NCBI RefSeq assembly: GCF_001039355.2
Contig: NW_019775968.1
Coordinates: 189,589 to 227,852 of the forward strand
Direction: 5' to 3'
Source: Lingula anatina
Lineage: Eukaryota; Brachiopoda; Lingulata; Lingulida; Lingulidae
DNA length: 38,264 bases
The notes beneath the pieces were generated by a model. It searched no databases. It had not been told where the DNA came from and saw nothing but the letters and a program-made list of their open reading frames with translations. Both the position numbers and the translations under genes were made by a program. Shown piece by piece: positions 1 to 10,160 of the stretch (its first letter is position 1; every line of letters begins with the position of its first letter).

Positions 1-218
1 ACCCCTATCACGTCCATGTTGCAAACAAAAATAATTTTATATTGCAAATATTAAGGATTTGTCAGAATTTAAAGGGGTAATAACTCTTAATTTGTATTTC
101 ATCTATATTTTACAAACCAATTGGGCTTGGACCCTTCCTATGAAAAGCTTGATAGCCTCACTTCTCACATTGCAGATATTGAAAAGAGAATAGACAGTTA
201 TAATAAACTAATTGGCCT
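1..218. other. Intronic flank of the MOV10-like gene
   Basis: No helicase exon is visible on the minus strand here; the next exon should lie beyond the window edge. A short plus-strand open frame (121-218) has a helical-looking composition but no match I recognise. Confidence 0.4.
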
Positions 219-729
219 AGGCTGCGTTCACATGATAAATCTATTTTCTAAAAATCTAAAAATCTATTTGTGGTATCTTGTGATCACAGTCTGTGCCCTG
301 AATACTCCGCAGAGTAATTACTGGCAGTGCGAGCGAGTTACTTCCAAAGCTGTAATTAATTCTCGGCTGCGCTTGGAGGAGATTCTCATACCTTGATGCA
401 TGCGCAGCAGGAAGTTAGAAAGTAAATGTCGGTCACAATTGCTTTGAAAAATGTGTTTGTCGATTTATCGACAACAAGCACTACCACTAGCCATATTATG
501 CGTCTGTATGCTTGAGTCGTCACTACTAAACTAATGAACTCCACAGCTTAGAGATACTACTGCGCATGCGTCAAGGTGTCAGAATCTCCTCCGAGCGCAG
601 CCGAGAATTAATTACAGCTTTGGAAGTAACTGGCTCGCACTGCCAGTAATTATGCCGTGGGGTATTCAGGGCACAGACCCTGATCACAAGATACCGCAAA
701 TAGATTTTTAGAAAATGTGAACGCAGCCT
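219..729. mobile_element. MITE with long terminal inverted repeats
   Basis: The ends are aggctgcgttcacat and its reverse complement. The arms extend about 175-190 bp each (219 to about 408, and about 556 to 729) and are close to 90% identical by eye, with a short insertion near the start of the left arm. The roughly 150-bp centre carries no coding sequence. Non-autonomous; superfamily not assigned, and the target-site duplication is unclear. It lies downstream of exon 8 of the MOV10-like gene, in the intron. Confidence 0.8.
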
Positions 730-843
730 TACTCTGTATGTGTAATAAAATAAATATTTAGTAAAACCATTTTTGTAATCTCTAAATAAATGGTTGCAAT
801 AATGTAAAGAGAGACAGAGAGAAACAAGCCAGTATAACATTAC

Positions 844-1226
844 ATGAGGTTGTCTAGTTCTGTCCTATCTTCTAGTGACATGTTGCCTGTTGCCTCAAGA
901 CCTCTGTTCATCAGTCTACGGAGTACTGGAGGAATAGGGTAAGGACCTAGTTCTATCTCCCTTTCTAGCTCTTCTCTGCCATCTCTACATGAATAAAAAC
1001 AAGGCAACAGTAAACAAGTTAGAGAGAGAGGAAGACAGCAAGAGAGAGGGAGAGAGAGAGGGAGGGAGAGAACAAAGGAGAGAGAGAAAGAGAGAGANNN
1101 NNNNNNNNNNNNNNNNNNNNNNNNNNAAAGAGAGAGAGAGGGAGGGAGAGAGAGAGAGAGAGAGGAGGGAGTGAGGAAGGGAGCTTCTAAGAGAGAGGGG
1201 GTGAAGGGATGGAAGAAAGAAAGAAG

Positions 1227-1279
<53 letters not shown>

Positions 1280-4200
1280 TGGTGCTTACTTAGGAACTGG
1301 CAAGCCATCTATGATCTCCGTCCCCTGCCTGCCTAGAGCTACTCTGGGAGGGCGTCTGAAGGGAGCTGTAGGCTGGAGCTGACAAATGTCATCATTTTGA
1401 CACCAAGCACACAGATACCTAGAAAATAAAGGATTACACCTTTAAAACAGAAGAGAAAAGACTGTATAACTGCAATGCAACAAAGATTTAAGGAAGCATT
1501 ATCTTATTCACCAAACTTAATTTATTATTATATTTATTGGTTAGTTATTATAAACTCAGTACAGTGACTATATATTCCATTATGCTTTTTGGGCAATAAA
1601 AAAGAAGCAGAAATGGTCTACTAAAATGTTCAAGTTTGTTCTTCATTCTTTATGAAACACAGTCTTAGATCTATACATAAAGGCAAAATGCCAATCTTAC
1701 TTTTCTTCAAGAAAAAACAGCACAGTACCTCCTTTAAATTTGCCAAAAATTCCATCAGTTACCACCTATTAATACCTTTTTATGTATATTCTCTGTGGGA
1801 AACTTTGGTCTTATCCACCCTCTACCAGGGCCATAGTTATTATTATGTGAACATTTTTGAAGGTGCAACCCTGTAACATTTGGCCAGATGGAAGCAATAT
1901 AATTTGCACATGTGCAGATGGCATTGTACTCGCTCTGCAGGAGCTCTATGTGAATGTGATAAACACTTGTTATGCAATCTGGTTAGTCCTGGTGGTTTGA
2001 AGGACCACCCGGAAGCAACTAGCTATTCATAAGGGGCTGTTTTTATTATATAATATAATAATATAATAATAATTTATTGAGCACTAAAATGTTTCAGTAC
2101 ATTTTGCAGGCCCTCTAAACTACTTGTGTTATACATACATGTAATATATATCTAGACCTATTATCACACTTATGTGATATTAGGCTTTCAAACATAATTG
2201 TAATTATGTTTCATAATTACCTTATATACATAATCTACAGTAACAAGTGGAAGTATTTCTTATTAAATGTGGGGAAAAAAATTATCACAGATGAGCAAAC
2301 TGGTTTGATTGCTGTCAAAGAGACAAGAGGACAGTAGTTAAATTATAATATAAAGTAGTTATGCTTACAATTGTAATCATCCTTGAGATTTCAGCACAGG
2401 GTCACAGTACAGAGATAAGTCATCTATTTAACCTGAGACTTATCTGCTAAAATCTAGTGAAAAATCAATCTATGGCCCTGGTAGAGGGTAGGTCTCCATA
2501 CCTGATAATATGTATGTTCTCTGTGGGGGAATTTGGTCTTTTGAAGTGGAAAGCAACAGGAACTCTATAGATCCCAACATAAGGGGCTTTGGCTCTCACA
2601 GTAATATTGTAGGAATCACCTAATGTGAAAACAAAAAGCATAAAATTCAGATCAAACAGATGAAAAAACTAGAGCCCAGACAACTTGTAATACTTAAATT
2701 AAAAGAAGTGACTGACTCCATTCTTGCACTTTCAAATGACAATTTTCACAGAAAAAAAAACTTATTCATCTTTCCTTCTAAGCAAGGCCATTGTTTTTCT
2801 AACCCACAAGGACATACACTGTATCTTCACTTTGAGACACAAGTACTGTTGTACTGAAAAATTGCTGCCAGTTTTTTTTATTTTCACAGAACAATTTTCA
2901 ACAAAAATACTTTTATTCTGAGGAAGTAGGGGTATTTCCTACCTTATACATATATCAAGTTTCTGAGGCACAAATACTTCAATACGGCCGCATTCACAAC
3001 AGCGGTCTACCAGATCTGCGGATCGAATGTGCCCGACCCACTTGAATGCATCGCTTAATCCCCTCTGAATCTATTCAGTGTCTATCAGGGGATTATGCAG
3101 CAAGCTTATAAGTGGGTCACCATATTTGATCTATGTATTAGTCCACTGTTGTGACTGTTGCCTTACCATTACCGCATCACTCCAAATCATTGTCAGTTTC
3201 TGAACTTGCCTGCTAGGATGGTTTTAGTTGCTATGCCATCCGTCACTCTACCAGGGTCACTCAAACTGAACACCCGTAGACGTTTTAACATTTCACAGTG
3301 TTCCAGAATGACCGACTCACTGGTACTCATGTTCTTTATGGTCAAATTGATCTCAGTTGTCACTTTCTCTGTCAAGTCAAATTTGTAGCATCCCTTGATC
3401 AGTTCTACAGTGCTAGTGATGGTGATGTCAAACTTGTCAGAAATGTACTGGTCTCTGAACGAAAGAAAGAAATCTGTGAAGTTATGGTATGAATGATAGA
3501 ACTTTATGGCAGCAGAATTGAATTTTTTAGATTGTAATTTTGGCAGCAAATTGGAGAGGAAATAATTTGGTGACATACGAAAATTGATGAAGGTTCCAGA
3601 AATGCCTTTTTGCAATATCAAGGCTCTAATTCTACTCAAATTGCTGTTTACTTTGGTACAGTTTTAATAGTGACTACATACATTATGATGGTTGTACACA
3701 GTATGTGAAAAAAAACTTATTTACATGCACTTCTTAATCGTGCTGTGACTTTTGGTTGATGCAGTAAATTAAAAAGGGTTCAGTTGAAAAGTTCATAAAT
3801 TAAGCTTTCTGGCACTGGTTTTGTTTTAGCCAAATTACTTTTTATTAATTAGCAAATCTGAAAATTGTTCCTTCTTAGTTTGTGAAATAAAAAATAATTA
3901 TGATAGCACATTTGCCTTATGAAAAAATTAACTCTCAACTGCAATTTGTCAGTTGTGTTATGTTATAAGAATGAAATTATATTTTCAGCCAACAGCTTAA
4001 TATTTAAACATTGGAGGTAACACTATTTCAATATTAAGCCGTTGACTGAAAAAATCACTTCATTCTTTACTGAAATTTACTTTAGTGGAAAACACTAGCT
4101 AAGATATGCAACAGATGAAAACATGCCACATCAGACCTGTTGGCTCTAAGATTATAAACTAGAGACTGCACTCTGTGTCTTTTCCCTTTTGAGTGTTTCT

Positions 4201-6163
4201 CCAATTCTAATTCGGTGCAGCAATTCACCTGCAAATTAGAAAAAAAAATTTACTTTAGGTTGATATTTCTCACTATTTTATGTCAATTACTCATACAAAG
4301 GTAATTAAATATTTATATGATTATCTATATGAAATTTCAATGATATTTTCTTATTTTTTTCAAAACTAATCAAGAAATCTAAGCTATGAATTAATTCTAG
4401 TATTTCCAAAACTTACCTACAAATACAATCTACTAAATTAATCTAATCTAATCTAATCTAATATACAAGGGGTATTTATGCATACTTTATCACCTTGAAA
4501 GGGGTTATCACTAAAGTGGCATGGAAAAAGTACAAGGTATTGAAATATTTCAGACAATAGTTTCCACATCTCCTCCATGTAACCCTGTTGCCTTATAACT
4601 CAGCAGCTTATTGTTTAATATACTGTAGCTTGTATAAATGATGCAGAGTGGATTTCTTTTTTGTTATTAGATGAAGTAAATTGTATATTCAAACACTGCA
4701 TAACTTAAACCTTAGTCTGTATATATCAAAGAAAATTTTCAGTCACAAAGTGGCAGGGTTCTGCCTAGTCCATTGCACATGTAAACTCAAGTAAAGATGG
4801 AATCAATTTTCTTATTGATTTATTTTAGTCATAAACATCATTACAAACCTTGCAAATTTGGCACAAGTGAAACTTGTTCTGCTTTGTGGGACTGTCTTCT
4901 GACTTTTTCTCAGAAACATTTGGTGAATCTTTTGATTTTGCTGACAAAGATATAAACTGGTCGACTGCAAGGCGTCCCTTTTTTCCTTGCTTTCTTCTGG
5001 ACATTGGTCCCTCTTGTGATTTCAAAAACAAAATTTCCAGCTGATAATAAACTCTATACTTGTCAGCAACAATCATGAATGAGAATTCATACTTCGCATT
5101 CACTTCATTTTTAGATTTACATTTCCTCTTACTATAATATTATTACAAAGAAGGCTGTTTGCAGAACTGATTAAGTAAACTGCTGTAAAACATTCACCTG
5201 AGAAGAGTTAATCATAATCAGCAGGTCAGCATGAATAAATGCCACAGATATGTACAGGCATATAAAAACATCCAACTAAAAATTTACATATGGCAAATAA
5301 AATATGAACAATAATAAATTTGAGGCAAGCCCTTAGCCAGGGGGGTTGGGGAGGTTTGAAAGCACCCCCCTTTTGGCTGGGAAAAGGTTCCCTCGGGGTA
5401 AAATTTTATCTAGGTACATAAAGGTTTATGGTAAAAGGTCCACTTTTTCAGAAAAGAATCCCCTTTTGAAATTGCTGGCTACCGGCCTTTGAGAGCTACC
5501 TCACCTTCATTGTCTGGTGTTGCAGTGCTTCTTTTCGGGTCTTCACCAGGTTCTGGAAATCTGGCTGCAATTCTACTCTTCTGATTCTTTCTCCGTTTCT
5601 TGCTTCGACTATTGGCACGTCCGCCCTGATCACTGCCAGGTTGTAAAACAATCATGCCATTTGTTTTATGGACATGCCTATAATAATAAACATACTAATT
5701 ATGTAATAGATATAATAGTCACAATACATGTACATAGTATGCTTTTGGCCTAATACATGTACATGTACCAATAAAATGCTTGCCATTGGCAATGCCATTT
5801 CAAATCAGTTATAACTTCTCTCTTGCTCTGTTTTTAACCCATTAGGGACATAAAGAAAAGACACTAAAGCTGCATACATGTACTGTATATGATGCTAACC
5901 TGTTGCAACAACATTTACCTGTGTATTTTTAGAGCAAACAATACAGTACTGAAATTCCTCACTCGTAGCTGTTGCCCGCCACCTTCACTGTTTCTCTGTG
6001 CAACATATGGCTTGTACTGGTTGTTAAAGATGTCCTTCAGTAACCCCTTTGGAACACTTCCAGCTATGCCCTGGAGATTCAAATAATCGAGGAAATCAAC
6101 CCCCACTTGTTGTAACTCATGCAATGTTGCCCTTCCACCTCTTCCTCTGGGCGCTGCAGCCAT
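844..6163 (-). CDS. MOV10: MOV10-like RNA helicase, N-terminal half (partial gene, 8 exons)
   Basis: Exons on the minus strand, in coding order: 6163-5919, 5677-5505, 5102-4849, 4228-4137, 3643-3252, 2619-2502, 1418-1290, 984-844. The reading phase closes at every junction, giving about 514 codons to the last donor. The 3' half, including the SF1 helicase motors, lies beyond position 1. The call rests on segments resembling the N-terminal half of MOV10/MOV10L1 proteins: in exon 1 a block ending IFNNQYKPYV and then NFSTVLFALKI; in exon 5 EINLTIKN and a hydrophobic run ending VFSLSDPG; in exon 6 YNITVRAKAPYVGIYRV; in exon 7 QLQPTAPFRRPPR; in exon 8 LGPYPIPPVLRRLM. Exons 3 and 4 together encode a C2H2 finger of the U1/jaz type (C220, C223, H236, H242). 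Exon 2 is Lys/Arg-rich. The family acts in RNA silencing, mRNA decay and retroelement control; MOV10L1 acts in piRNA production. I cannot tell MOV10 from MOV10L1. The exon 3 acceptor (near 5103) lacks a good pyrimidine tract and is the least certain junction. The ATG at 6163 has good context. Confidence 0.82.
1021..1276. repeat. GA/CT microsatellite in MOV10-like intron 7
   Basis: Imperfect GA tract, CT on the gene's sense strand. The pure part (about 1231-1276) ends less than 10 bp from the exon 7 donor at 1289-1284, so it begins right behind the 5' splice site. Confidence 0.95.
1098..1126. other. Assembly gap (29 N) inside a GA microsatellite
   Basis: Ns interrupt an imperfect GA repeat. 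The true length of the repeat is therefore unknown. Confidence 0.98.
1773..1836 (-). pseudogene. Degenerate duplicate of the end of MOV10-like exon 6
   Basis: On the minus strand 1815-1773 resembles the last about 40 bp of exon 6 with its donor (2541-2496): both carry AAGACCAAA, CACAGAGAA and ATACATA, then a gtat donor-like end. Next to it, 1817-1836 is an exact inverted copy of 2470-2489 (20 bp), which sits just past the exon 6 donor. This points to a local duplication or inversion. Confidence 0.5.
2045..2075. repeat. AT/ATA simple repeat
   Basis: Short run of ATA and TAAT units in MOV10-like intron 6. Confidence 0.7.
2987..3163. mobile_element. Fold-back MITE in MOV10-like intron 5
   Basis: The left part (cattcacaacagcggtcta, then gacccactt and aatcccctct) reappears inverted on the right (aggggatta, aagtgggtc, then tagtccactgttgtgac). 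The two halves pair along nearly their whole length, giving a hairpin of about 175 bp. No coding content; family not assigned. Confidence 0.65.
3965..4069. repeat. Imperfect hairpin in MOV10-like intron 4
   Basis: Arms 3965-4006 and 4028-4069 (about 42 bp each) are inverted copies with a handful of mismatches; both contain the block cttaatatt next to a ttcag-type stretch. The loop is about 21 bp. It would fold in either transcript strand. Confidence 0.6.
4137..4873 (-). other. U1/jaz-type C2H2 zinc finger split across two exons of the MOV10-like gene
   Basis: The end of exon 3 encodes FHLCQICK and stops at a donor (gtttgt, 4848-4843). Exon 4 starts after an acceptor at 4229-4230 with VNCCTELELEKHSKGKRH. 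Joined in phase 0 this gives C-X2-C-X12-H-X5-H, the spacing of U1-type zinc fingers that bind double-stranded or structured RNA. The exon 3 part before it is rich in Lys and Ser. The spacing and phase are read directly from the sequence; RNA binding is inferred from the family. Confidence 0.75.
4436..4464. repeat. TAATC pentanucleotide microsatellite
   Basis: About five copies of a five-base unit in MOV10-like intron 3. Confidence 0.85.
5322..5491. mobile_element. Possible fold-back element with TAGCCAG ends
   Basis: The left end (gcccttagccag, about 5329-5340) and the inverted right end (gccggtagccag on the minus strand, about 5475-5486) are similar. The interior has G-rich and C-rich runs. 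It lies in MOV10-like intron 2, directly behind the exon 2 donor. Confidence 0.4.
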
Positions 6164-6659
6164 GCTAGCTTCAAGACTGAAAAGAAATTTATGAGAGTCA
6201 AGTATGTGATATGCTGCTCAAAATCTTAAGACACACATATGCTGGTAGTATTAACGTCAATGATGTCCCTCTAAGTGATTCGACGTGTCAGATCGAGAAG
6301 TCTTGGGAACCGAGAACCGGCAAGTGCGGTAAAACAAAAGTTCACATATTTTGAAGTTCTGTACGCCAAAATAACCAAGATCGATGAATATTACGCTATA
6401 CATGGTTTATCGACTACGTTTCATTATTTTAGTCACTTTTTAAAATATATTGTAATTTTACCTTTGATTTATGAGCCAAAACACAGCTTTCGATTTCACG
6501 TGTAAACTACCAGGAAAAAAGATATCTAAATGTCCAATGAAAAAGGAGAAAAGGAAATAACGCGGGGTGATAATTTTCAATATGGCAGCTTCCGGTTGGG
6601 GATTTTCTCTATTTTGCAGCAAGTAAAACGACTATCACGATCTTGATAGACGATCCACC
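6164..6659. promoter_or_regulatory. Shared divergent promoter region, MOV10-like (minus) and Artemis (plus)
   Basis: The 496 bp between the two start codons hold no coding exon I can support, so both transcription starts probably lie here. A YY1-like element (caatatggcagc, about 6579-6590) is directly followed by an ETS-like site (cttccggtt, about 6589-6597), close to the Artemis start. No TATA box stands out. Promoter function is inferred from the head-to-head arrangement. Confidence 0.55.
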
Positions 6660-7778
6660 ATGAGCACATTTTGTGGACAAATGCGGGAGTACTCCCGGAT
6701 ATCCCTGGACAGATTTGACAAGGAGAACCTGGAGAGTACTGCGTTTTTCTTGTCTCATTGTCATACCGGTGGGTACTGTTGATTAGTAGTTGAAGTAGTT
6801 GAGGAGGTTGGCGCGAAAGCCTATGGCCTCCATAGAACATCTTGCGTTTTCTATATTTCCCCCACAGTTCCCAATTTAAAAACAATTATTGAATAGCCAC
6901 ACAAAATGACCTTATTGCATTTGACTCTTTTGAATTGAAAGTAGTACATGATTACATGATAATGGTATCCTCATAGTCTCTGTTGTTTATTTGCTTGTTT
7001 TCGATAGCTGAACATTTGATTAAAATTTATCTCATTTGCCTAGGGGACTCTCACGTTCCACGTAAAGAAAAATTTCCTAAAAACTGGAGATAATTAAACT
7101 AATTTTAAATTTTCAGCACAGTAAAGCTGTATAAACAGCCATCTTCAAACATTACTCCACAATGTGCATTTTATGATTTAATAAAATGTTCTGATTTAGC
7201 CCAAGTGCCTACCTGTACTCACTGCTTATAGATTTTGCTTTATCAGAAGATTTGGCTCTTAGAGTTCTATATTTCACAATTTATAAATATATATTTTAAA
7301 CAACTCATAGAAAAATAATATATTCTATTTTACCACAAAAACGGCAGTTAAAGCAATAATTCTGTGCATGCCATCAGACTGTGTGACCTCCGTAAATGAC
7401 TATACTCTGTAATAATAATCACTTAAGATAATCTTATGAGATTATTACAAAAAAAAAGAAACTTTTCAGAAGAAAATAAGGGACAAACTTTAGATGTTGA
7501 AATGGATTCATTAACCATTGGTAAGTATGGGGAAATTGCGGTTTACCCCAGGAATTTTTTTCCAAAATGAACAGTTGTTATCCCTTTAAAAGTATCATTT
7601 TAATTTCAGACCACATGGTAGGATTAAGCTATCCTAGCTTCCATTATCGTCTGAACTCGTGGTGAGTTTCAAATGGAGCATGTTCTGACACTAATTTGTG
7701 ATTGAATTGCAAAATTGCATTTGAAGTTGATTACTGACAGAAACTAAATAGAATGGGATAGTGTTGTTGCATCATTGC

Positions 7779-7818
<40 letters not shown>

Positions 7819-9188
7819 TGGAAAATACATCTAAAACAGCAAAGAAAACCATCAACTTTCCTCTATTATTTTTTGGCAGATGTCACTTTGACTCAAACAC
7901 ACATACACACACCCACACACATAATATTTCAAGAAAATTTAACATTTCATGCCTTATTTCATTGCAGCAGAGACATAAAGCTTTATTGCTCTGAAGTAAC
8001 CAGACAGATATTGTTGCACATGCAAGATGGCAATTACAAACACCTGGACAAGCATGTGGTAATGTTATATAAAGGGATTAGATATTTGAAAAAAATTCCA
8101 GTTTTCTTAGTGCAATCATAATATGGCATTATTACTGTTACAGTATCTTTATTTTTTCAAAAAACTTCACTCTTTGCTTGTGATGTAACATTAAAGGGGG
8201 TGTGTCTTTCTGCGGCCTTAGAATGAATAAAACAGACAGACATGCAGACAGACTGAAAGAAAAACATTTGTCTTGGCATGAGTATTTATTTCTCCTGTGG
8301 TTCATTTTCAGGTCGCATTATCTGAAAACAACCCAACAAGATTAAAGATACCAAATTTTTCTGGAAAGGCAGAAGAAGTGGTAGTCACTTTGATCCCAGC
8401 TGCCCATTGTCCAGGCTCTGTGATGTAAGATTGACCACTGGTTACTATGGTTAGCTTGATGTAACTGTTGAGAATTTAAATTATGGAGTGAGAATATGGA
8501 TTATACAATTTGTAGATCATCTGAAGAAAGGGAGTTATGGAGGTCCATGATAGTCAAATTCTGCAATGATAAGATACTGAGAGAGAGAGATTGGAGAGAG
8601 AGTTGGAGAGAGAGAAAGAGTAAAAGGTTGCATCTTACTGATGTTACAGATAAGACATTTTACACAGTATTAAGACTGTCAAAATATTGAAATTGTTAAT
8701 GAAAATTAATTATTGACCTTCTTGTTTTCTCAGGTTTTTGTTTGAGGGGGAAGAAGGAACCGTCCTATACACTGGTGATTTTAGACTAGAAAAGGGTTCT
8801 GCAGCAAGGATTCCGCAACTGAATTCGGGTTCTAGGTAAATGGTAGTAGTTGTTCACACATTAAATGTGGTAGATATATAGATTTCAATAGTTTTTTACA
8901 TTTTATAATTATTTCTGTGTGGAGCAATTGAGCTTCTCTGACAAAGATGGCTTTGTTGATTTATGAGGTTTTTGATGATGGTTAGAGACCAATTGTTGAT
9001 TTGAGAATGATATATTCTGAATACAGTTAAAGTTCCTTTTGGAGGTGGTTTGTGCTTTGTTGAGTACAGAAAACTGCATTTGTGTTTACATGGGTATTTA
9101 TAATGCAGGAGTCCTTTTTCCTAATTCCATAAAATTAATTTATTAATTAACTTATTGAACAGATTAAGAAATAAATAAATAACTTTTA

Positions 9189-9224
<36 letters not shown>

Positions 9225-10149
9225 AAAGAAAAAGAAACAAAGGAAGAAGGAATGAAGAAAAGAATGAAAACAATGTTGTTTTTTTTTTAATTTCAGGTCC
9301 AAAAGTATAAGAAGCCTTTATGTTGACACCACGTTCTGCACACCAAAAGCATTCCACATTCCAAGCCGGCAGGAGTGTCGAGATGTCATCATCTCTGTGA
9401 TTGACAGTTGGATTCAGCTAAGCCCCGCCCACATGGTTGTACTGAGGGGCAAGGCTTCACTGGGATATGAGTATATTTATGAAGAAGTTAACAAGGAGTT
9501 TAAACAAAAGGTTTGATTAATTATGCCAAAGACAACAGACTTGGGGCCTGTTTGACAATAGACAATAAGTTGATGTTGAGGTTAAAACTTTAGCATTACT
9601 TAGACTTAGCTGACAAAGCTGCAATACACAAAAATCTTTAAGACATCTTACCTCATTTTGTAAGCATTTATGTAATGTATTTTTTTATCATTGTGACTGT
9701 GTATGATTTAATGGTAGCAGTTATAAAAATGAAAGTTATTAAAATATCTGTCAGTTAAATGGTGTCAGTTGCATTATTTATTTTATGGCATGTTATTTAT
9801 TACCAGATTAACATTACATGTGATTTCATCATCAGATTCACATTACATTTTATTTTATTATCAGATTCACATGACATGTTATTTCATAACCAGATTCACA
9901 TTACATTTTATTTTTTATTACCAGATTCACATTACATGTTATTTTATTATCAGATTCACATTACACATTATTTCATTACCAGATTCACATTACATTTTTT
10001 TTTTATTGTCAGATTCACATTACATGTTATTTTATTTACAGATTCATATAAGTGAACGAAAGATGAGAATGTACACTGGGGTGCCACAGATCAGCAAGTG
10101 TTTCACCACTGATCCCATGGGGACACAAGTACATGCTTGTGAGAAACAG
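6660..10149 (+). CDS. DCLRE1C: Artemis / SNM1C nuclease, N-terminal part (7 exons, truncated)
   Basis: Exons: 6660-6768, 7610-7661, 7968-8058, 8312-8424, 8734-8835, 9297-9510, 10042-10149. All are bounded by GT/AG with matching phases and together encode 263 residues without a stop. The product is the metallo-beta-lactamase/beta-CASP nuclease that opens hairpins and trims DNA ends in non-homologous end joining. The metal-binding motif HCHTDH is split between exons 1 and 2 and gives H33, H35, D37 and H38, the same numbers as in human Artemis. H116 lies in [11 protein letters not shown]137 in YTGDFR and D166 in YVDTTFC, each one residue after the human positions (H115, D136, D165). Exons 6 and 7 match the following region ([28 protein letters not shown]). 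Human Artemis has 692 residues; the rest of the beta-CASP domain and the C-terminal tail are absent here. Intron 7 contains a LINE and then an N at 11648, after which no further Artemis exon is seen. Confidence 0.9.
7777..7818. repeat. TTA microsatellite in Artemis intron 2
   Basis: About 14 copies of TTA/ATT. A short CA-rich run follows at 7898-7921. Confidence 0.95.
9195..9238. repeat. A-rich tract in Artemis intron 5
   Basis: About 27 As followed by several aaaaag units, 60 bp before exon 6. It may be a microsatellite or the tail of an old retroposed copy; nothing upstream identifies a parent element. Confidence 0.85.
9802..10041. repeat. Tandem repeat of 3'-splice-site-like units before Artemis exon 7
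   Basis: Eight units averaging 29 bp, each with a T-rich stretch, then (t)atcag or accag, then attcacattaca. The ninth occurrence of the pattern is the real acceptor itself (tttatttacag) followed by exon 7 (attcatataag). The array therefore runs without a break into the exon. Confidence 0.9.
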
Positions 10150-10160
10150 GTAAGACTTGA

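Noticed and set aside
121-396. Plus-strand open frame beginning with a helical-looking segment
   Set aside because: It has no ATG, runs into the MITE arm at 219, and its first part matches no family I recognise.
571-840. 89-residue minus-strand open frame
   Set aside because: It lies mostly in the right arm of the MITE and shares its sequence with the frame in the left arm; it is a transposon arm, not a gene.
985-1308. Ser/Leu-rich open frame
   Set aside because: It is a translation of the CT microsatellite and of Ns.
9802-10041. CRISPR-like array
   Set aside because: The units are contiguous and near-identical with no unique spacers, in a eukaryotic intron.
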